A DNA stretch of 64,000 nucleotides from Ruminococcus bromii (GTDB lineage Bacteria; Bacillota; Clostridia; Oscillospirales; Acutalibacteraceae): positions 1 through 64,000 of the forward strand of contig NZ_NNBY01000031.1 of NCBI RefSeq assembly GCF_002834235.1. The letters run 5' to 3'. The position numbers and the translations under genes were made by a program. Positions 60,246 to 64,000 of this stretch are shown piece by piece; positions within the stretch are counted from its first letter, which is position 1, and each line of letters starts with the position of its first letter. The notes below the pieces were generated by a model. The model ran no database searches, was not told the origin of the DNA, and was given only the letters and a program-made list of their open reading frames with translations.

Positions 60246-60289
60246 CTCCGTATAAATTACTGACAAATAATTTATACGGAGGTTTTTTT
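60246..60289 (+). terminator. Perfect hairpin with T tract, including the yabP ribosome site
   Basis: CTCCGTATAAATTA (60246-60259) and TAATTTATACGGAG (60268-60281) are perfect 14-base arms with an 8-base loop, followed by G and seven T's. The ATG of yabP is at 60290. Because GGAGG (60278-60282) is in the right arm, the structure could stop read-through transcription or hide the yabP ribosome site. Confidence 0.8.
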
Positions 60290-60562
60290 ATGCAGGAAAT
60301 GCCAAAGGCTAAGAATCATACGGTTATGCTTGATAACAGGGGGAAGCTTGTTATGACAGGCACGGAGGATGTGTCGGGCTTCAACGAGGAAACGGTGTCG
60401 GTAAAAACCTCCTGCGGGTGCCTTGTAATCAAAGGGGAAAATCTGCACATTGATAAGTTAAACCTTGAAACGGGAGATGTTTCAATTGACGGAAAAATTA
60501 ACGCAATGCAATACCTCGGCAACGGTGCGTCAAAATCCAAACTTTCAAAACTCTTTAAGTAG
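60290..60562 (+). CDS. yabP: Sporulation protein YabP
   Basis: 90 residues. HTVMLDNRGKLVMTGTEDVSGFNEETVSVKT and LVIKGENLHIDKLNLETGDVSIDGKI are the YabP/YqfC family pattern. In B. subtilis YabP and YabQ are made in the mother cell and are needed for spore cortex formation. It is followed 8 bases later by yabQ. Its ribosome site lies in a strong hairpin. Confidence 0.93.
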   Translation: MQEMPKAKNHTVMLDNRGKLVMTGTEDVSGFNEETVSVKTSCGCLVIKGENLHIDKLNLETGDVSIDGKINAMQYLGNGASKSKLSKLFK

Positions 60563-60570
60563 GTGTAATC

Positions 60571-61131
60571 TTGGAGCTGACTTTTGCACAGCAGTCAACC
60601 GCATTTCTCTGTTCACTTGTATTCGGAGCGGCGGCAGGATTGCTGTATGATATATTTAAAATAATCAGAATGACGCTTTGCAAAGGAAAAGCGTCGGTTT
60701 TTGTTACAGATTTTCTTTATGTTTTTATCGTATCACTTAATCTGTTTATTTTTTCCGTTGCATATATGCTCGGATTTTTCAGAGTGTTTGTAACGGTCGG
60801 TTCATTTCTCGGTTTTGTTATTTGTCGATTAACCCTCGGCAGACTTTTATCGCTTGTATATTGTCCGATGATTCGTTTCACGGAGAGTGTCTGTGTGAAA
60901 ATTTCGCAAAAAATTAAAAAAAATCTAAAAAAGCTATTGAAAAACAGCAACAACATATTGTATAATGAGGGTAAGAATAAAGGTATATTTAGAAACGATA
61001 ATAATAATTCAGCAGAGAAAGCAGATAGTTTTGAAGATGAAAAAAAGCACAAAGAAAGTAAAAGAAAGCACTGCGGCTTCTCGGCAGACAGAAGACGGCG
61101 CAATAAAGGAGATAACTCCGAAAAAGCGTAA
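60571..61131 (+). CDS. yabQ: Spore cortex biosynthesis protein YabQ
   Basis: 186 residues. Four or so membrane spans at about 10-115 (FGAAAGLLYDIFKIIRM; FLYVFIVSLNLFIFSVAYMLGF) match YabQ; the last third is polar and low-complexity (NNILYNEGKNKG..., KKHKESKRKH). TTG start after AGGTGTAAT. Required for cortex formation in B. subtilis. Its end overlaps the divIC reading frame by about 95 bases. Confidence 0.9.
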   Translation: MELTFAQQSTAFLCSLVFGAAAGLLYDIFKIIRMTLCKGKASVFVTDFLYVFIVSLNLFIFSVAYMLGFFRVFVTVGSFLGFVICRLTLGRLLSLVYCPMIRFTESVCVKISQKIKKNLKKLLKNSNNILYNEGKNKGIFRNDNNNSAEKADSFEDEKKHKESKRKHCGFSADRRRRNKGDNSEKA

Positions 61132-61411
61132 AAAAGGAAGATATATTCTGATTTATCTCGCAATTATCGGTTTTGTTTTTTATGCCGTAATTACAATTAT
61201 CAATCAGAATGTTCAGATTGCCGAGAAAAAGGCAGAGCTTACGGATTTGCAACAGCAGATCAGCGTGGTTGAGATTCAGTCGCAGTATCTGAAAAAGGTT
61301 CAGAATTACAAGGGTGACGATCTTAAAAAATATATTGAAAAAATAGCTAAGGATGAATTAGGCTATGTCGGTGACGGTGAAAGAATTTTCATTAATGTTG
61401 CCGGAGAATAA
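61037..61411 (+). CDS. divIC: Septum formation initiator DivIC/FtsB family
   Basis: About 124 residues from ATG 61037. A charged N-terminal tail (about 1-32), one membrane span (about 33-55, ILIYLAIIGFVFYAVITIINQ), and a coiled coil (VQIAEKKAELTDLQQQISVVEIQ) with the family end DELGYVGDGERIF. It recruits late division proteins together with FtsL. No clear ribosome site stands before this ATG. Upstream in-frame starts at 61031 (TTG) and 60965 (ATG) are alternatives. All overlap yabQ, a longer overlap than normal. Confidence 0.85.
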   Translation: MKKSTKKVKESTAASRQTEDGAIKEITPKKRKKGRYILIYLAIIGFVFYAVITIINQNVQIAEKKAELTDLQQQISVVEIQSQYLKKVQNYKGDDLKKYIEKIAKDELGYVGDGERIFINVAGE

Positions 61412-61447
61412 AAGGGTAGAAATAATTTTAAGGGGTAATAAATTTTT

Positions 61448-61939
61448 ATGGCTATTGAAGTCGGAATGATTCTGGAAGGCAAAGTATCAGGTATTACAAA
61501 ATTCGGCGCATTTGTTGATTTGCCGGATTCAAAAACCGGTATGGTACATATCTCGGAGGTTGCACCTACCTTCATCAATGAAATCAGTGATTATGTAAAA
61601 GTCGGACAAGAAGTAAAGGTTAAGGTGCTTGCTCTTAATGACGGAAAAATCAGTCTGTCAATGAAACAGGCTCTCCCGAAGGAACAGCAACAGCAGAGAA
61701 AACGCTCTGACAGACCTCAAAGACAGAATCACAGAAGCAGAGAGCCATACAAGCCTGCTCCGCCCGTAACTTCACCGGGTGATTACGAGTGGCAGAGTTC
61801 ACGCAGAAATGCTCCTTCTTCGTTTGAGGATATGATGTCAAAGTTCAAGCAGACAAGCGAGGATAAGATGTCCGATCTTAAGCGTGGCGGAGAAAGCCGT
61901 GGCTACAGCCGCAGAGGCAACGGCAACGGCAGAAAATAA
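61448..61939 (+). CDS. yabR: S1 RNA-binding domain protein (YabR-like)
   Basis: 163 residues. S1 domain at about 3-72 (VGMILEGKVSGITKFGAFVDLPDSKTGMVHISEV, GQEVKVKVLALNDGKISLSMKQ) followed by an Arg/Gln/Ser-rich tail ending YSRRGNGNGRK. It matches YabR, next to divIC in B. subtilis. Probably binds RNA or ribosomes. Confidence 0.92.
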   Translation: MAIEVGMILEGKVSGITKFGAFVDLPDSKTGMVHISEVAPTFINEISDYVKVGQEVKVKVLALNDGKISLSMKQALPKEQQQQRKRSDRPQRQNHRSREPYKPAPPVTSPGDYEWQSSRRNAPSSFEDMMSKFKQTSEDKMSDLKRGGESRGYSRRGNGNGRK

Positions 61940-61965
61940 AAAATTATATAAGGGAGGCAGATTTT

Positions 61966-62502
61966 ATGAAAATCACCTACACAGCAAGAAAAGTCAACCT
62001 CAGAGATAACTTTAAGGAAAGATGCGAGAAAAAGCTTTCAAAGTTTAATCGTATTTTCTCGGAGGATGCTTCTGTCAATGTAGTTGTCACCCTCGAAAAG
62101 AACCGTCAGACTGTTGAAATTACAATCCGTGACAACGGTATGATTTATCGTGCCGAAAGCACAATGCCCGAAATGAATGACGCTCTTGACAAGGTTTGCG
62201 ACATTCTTATGCGTCAGATTCGTAAGAATAAAACGAGGCTTGAAAAGAAAATTAAATCCGCCGGTATTGAAGATTTAATCACGGAAGCTGCTCAGACTGG
62301 TGAACCGGAGGACGATGAATACAGCGTAGTTCGTAAAAAACATGTTCTTGTAAAGCCGATTTCGGTTGATGAAGCTATTCTTGAAATGAATATGGTAAAC
62401 CATAACTTCTTTATGTTTATCAATTCCGAGACAGATGAAATCAATGTTGTTTACAAGCGTGCAGACGGCAACTATGGTGTGCTCGAGCCGACAACCGATT
62501 AA
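61966..62502 (+). CDS. hpf: Long-form ribosome hibernation promoting factor
   Basis: 178 residues. N-terminal HPF domain (about 1-100; TYTARKVNLRDNFKERCEKKLSKFNRIF) and C-terminal dimerisation domain (about 120-175; VKPISVDEAILEMNMVNHNFFMFINSETDEINVVYKR). It dimerises 70S ribosomes in stationary phase. GGGAGG precedes the start and a strong terminator follows. Confidence 0.96.
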   Translation: MKITYTARKVNLRDNFKERCEKKLSKFNRIFSEDASVNVVVTLEKNRQTVEITIRDNGMIYRAESTMPEMNDALDKVCDILMRQIRKNKTRLEKKIKSAGIEDLITEAAQTGEPEDDEYSVVRKKHVLVKPISVDEAILEMNMVNHNFFMFINSETDEINVVYKRADGNYGVLEPTTD

Positions 62503-62517
62503 TTTTTTAAAAGCAAG

Positions 62518-62551
62518 GGGTATCGGTTATTCCGATACCCTGTTTTTTTGT
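62518..62551 (+). terminator. Terminator after hpf
   Basis: A perfect 9-bp stem (GGGTATCGG 62518-62526, CCGATACCC 62532-62540), 5-base loop, then TGTTTTTTTG. Confidence 0.9.
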
Positions 62552-62598
62552 CTTTCAGTCTTAATAGAATTTGTGTATCAATAAAACAGGAGATAAAT

Positions 62599-63714
62599 AT
62601 GAATATGAAATTTTCCGCTCCATGCATTTTCGGTCTTGAAGGTCTTTGTGCAAATGAGCTGAGATATCTCGGTGTTGAAAATGTCAATGCCGAAAACGGC
62701 AGAGTTACCTTTACAGGCGATTGGTCAACACTTGCACTTGCAAATATAAATTCCCGTTATGCGGAGCGAATACTCATTCTTCTTGCAGAATTTGAGGTTC
62801 ACACCTTTGACGATTTGTTTGAGGGCGTAAAGGCAATCCCGTGGGAAGATTATATCGGAATTTCCGAGGCTTTTCCCGTAAAGGGAAGATGTCTTGATTC
62901 CGATCTTATGAGTGTTCCCGATTGTCAGAAAATCGTTAAAAAGGCAGTCGCAGACCGCCTTTCACAAAAATATATGCTCCCGTGGTTTGATGAAACAGGT
63001 GCTCCGCATCAGATTCAGTTTCTCATTCTTCGCAACAAGGTAAGTATTATGCTTGACACTTCGGGCGCAGGACTTCACAAGCGTGGATATCGTGCCGATT
63101 CAAATGATGCTCCTATAAAAGAAACACTTGCCGCCGCTATGGTTGACCTTTCAAGAGTAAGGGCAAACCACTTTGTAACCGATCCTATGTGCGGCAGCGG
63201 CACAATTCTCATTGAGGCGGCTATGAAAGCACTTAACATTGCTCCGGGACTTAACCGTTATTTTGCCTGTGAACATTGGAATTGTGTTCCGAAAGATGTT
63301 TTTGAAACAGCAAGAGAAAATGCAAGACAGAAAATAAGACACGACGCAACATTTAGGGCAACAGGTTACGATATAGATGATTCAGCCCTTGCAATCGCAA
63401 AGAAAAACGCAGAAATTGCAGGAGTTGCCGACAGAATAACATTTGCAAACCGTGATATTAAAGATTTTGAACTTGAGGACGGTTTTCAGACAATCATCAC
63501 AAATCCGCCATACGGTGAACGATTACTTGATGTAAAATCAGCTGAAAAGCTGTATGCAGTTATGGGTGAACATTTTAAAAGAATGAAGGGTAAAAGCTAC
63601 ACCGTTATAAGCCCCGATGATGATTTTGAAAAAATCTTCGGCAGAAAGGCTGACAAACGCCGCAAACTTTATAACGGAACGCTTAAATGCGAACTTTATA
63701 TGTATTTTAAATAA
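62599..63714 (+). CDS. THUMP-domain rRNA/tRNA methyltransferase (RlmL/YpsC-like)
   Basis: About 371 residues. THUMP domain at about 45-160; then the methyltransferase with TDPMCGSGTILIEAAMKA (SAM loop), GYDIDDSALAIAKKNAEIAG and IITNPPYGERLLD (the N-P-P-Y catalytic motif for N-methylation). The start MNMKFSAPC at 62599 has AGGAGAT before it. It is in the UPF0020 family near E. coli RlmL, which makes m2G in 23S rRNA; lacking the RlmK half, it resembles B. subtilis YpsC. Confidence 0.88.
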   Translation: MNMKFSAPCIFGLEGLCANELRYLGVENVNAENGRVTFTGDWSTLALANINSRYAERILILLAEFEVHTFDDLFEGVKAIPWEDYIGISEAFPVKGRCLDSDLMSVPDCQKIVKKAVADRLSQKYMLPWFDETGAPHQIQFLILRNKVSIMLDTSGAGLHKRGYRADSNDAPIKETLAAAMVDLSRVRANHFVTDPMCGSGTILIEAAMKALNIAPGLNRYFACEHWNCVPKDVFETARENARQKIRHDATFRATGYDIDDSALAIAKKNAEIAGVADRITFANRDIKDFELEDGFQTIITNPPYGERLLDVKSAEKLYAVMGEHFKRMKGKSYTVISPDDDFEKIFGRKADKRRKLYNGTLKCELYMYFK

Positions 63715-63746
63715 TTTTCATTACATTTTAACGGCATAAAAAACAG

Positions 63747-63775
63747 TTGATTTTCTTTCATATTTATAGTATGAT
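63747..63775 (+). promoter_or_regulatory. Promoter of the last, partial gene
   Basis: TTGATT (63747-63752), a 17-base spacer and TATGAT (63770-63775), about 36 bases before the start codon. Confidence 0.6.
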
Positions 63776-63810
63776 AGAAAGCGATGACAAAATTTAAGGA
63801 GGTATCACAG

Positions 63811-64000
63811 TTGGACGAGAATAAAGAAATTCTCACTTCTGAAAATGAGGCAGAGAATACCAACACAGATACAACAGCAGAAACAACAGAAAATACAACA
63901 TTCGTTGCAGATGAGCCCACAGAAAGCGAAGAAATGTCTTTTGCTGAAACAGAACCTGTAAACGAAAACGGCGTGACTGCTCCGCAGCCAAAGAAAAAGA
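63811..64000 (+). CDS. N-terminal part of an acidic, Thr/Glu-rich protein (right window edge)
   Basis: An open frame from TTG 63811 (AAGGAGG 9 bases before) to the window end without stop. The 63 codons seen are highly acidic and low in complexity (DENKEILTSENEAENTN, then many Thr and Glu), ending APQPKKK. Such disordered N-terminal tails before a KKK and a membrane span are common in clostridial HtrA-type serine proteases and similar membrane-anchored proteins, but the function lies outside the window and is not known. Confidence 0.65.
   Translation, partial: MDENKEILTSENEAENTNTDTTAETTENTTFVADEPTESEEMSFAETEPVNENGVTAPQPKKK

Noticed and set aside
1..64000. tRNA, rRNA, CRISPR array, insertion sequence or prophage
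   Set aside because: No sequence with the features of these elements was seen; the two toxin-antitoxin pairs are stand-alone and are not next to integrase or phage genes.

Overview
The window looks like the chromosome of an endospore-forming clostridium of the Ruminococcaceae/Oscillospiraceae type. The evidence is AT-rich spacers, Gram-positive style ribosome sites, many TTG/GTG starts, a secreted protein with a dockerin, spore genes (spoVM, sipL, spoIVA, gerA/gerB, yabP, yabQ) and Firmicutes gene orders (hprK-murB-rapZ-whiA; xseB-ispA-dxs-tlyA-nadK-argR-recN; spoVB-like-mazG-hup-rqcP-yabP-yabQ-divIC-yabR). The dockerin plus spore genes suggest a Ruminococcus of the R. bromii kind, but that is inference. 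No rRNA, tRNA, CRISPR array, insertion sequence or prophage was seen.

Layout. 1-4.6 kb: tail of a secreted protein, a CarD-like regulator, a LRR-dockerin-SGNH-Ig secreted hydrolase and a GH3 lipoprotein. 4.69-4.97 kb: a compact locus, not annotated by ordinary ORF calling, with a 26-residue membrane peptide, a convergent antisense promoter, two pairs of direct repeats and a shared terminator. It has the architecture of a par/Fst type I toxin-antitoxin module. 5-9.1 kb: YaiI-like protein, lipoprotein PPIase, polysaccharide ABC exporter and amidase. 9.4-12.8 kb: LUD protein, Asn/Gln-rich small protein, two rRNA methyltransferases. 12.8-16.2 kb: yybP-ykoY (Mn2+) riboswitch in front of a P-type ATPase, then a RelB/RelE pair. 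16.3-19.2 kb: pyrophosphatase, small Cys protein, PgeF, RluA-type synthase. 19.3-22.8 kb: spore-coat basement cluster, including a 29-codon spoVM directly upstream of sipL and spoIVA. 22.9-33.3 kb: OadG/OadB, CpsC/CpsD, aminotransferase, SecD/SecF, zinc ABC importer. 33.3-38.2 kb: HigB/HigA-like pair, DUF4363/DUF421 genes and a divergent ger operon. 38.3-55.8 kb: an almost gapless housekeeping run from hprK to hemZ. 55.8-64 kb: zinc-ribbon protein, the spoVB-to-yabR sporulation/division block, HPF, an rRNA methyltransferase and the start of an acidic protein.

The conserved rqcP-yabP junction (59.7-60.25 kb) is interrupted by a 55-codon membrane peptide and the deleted, frameshifted remnant of a C39 peptidase (bacteriocin-exporter type). 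After that, yabP begins with its ribosome site buried in a perfect 14-bp hairpin that looks like a terminator. These, the type I module and spoVM are the main points for follow-up.
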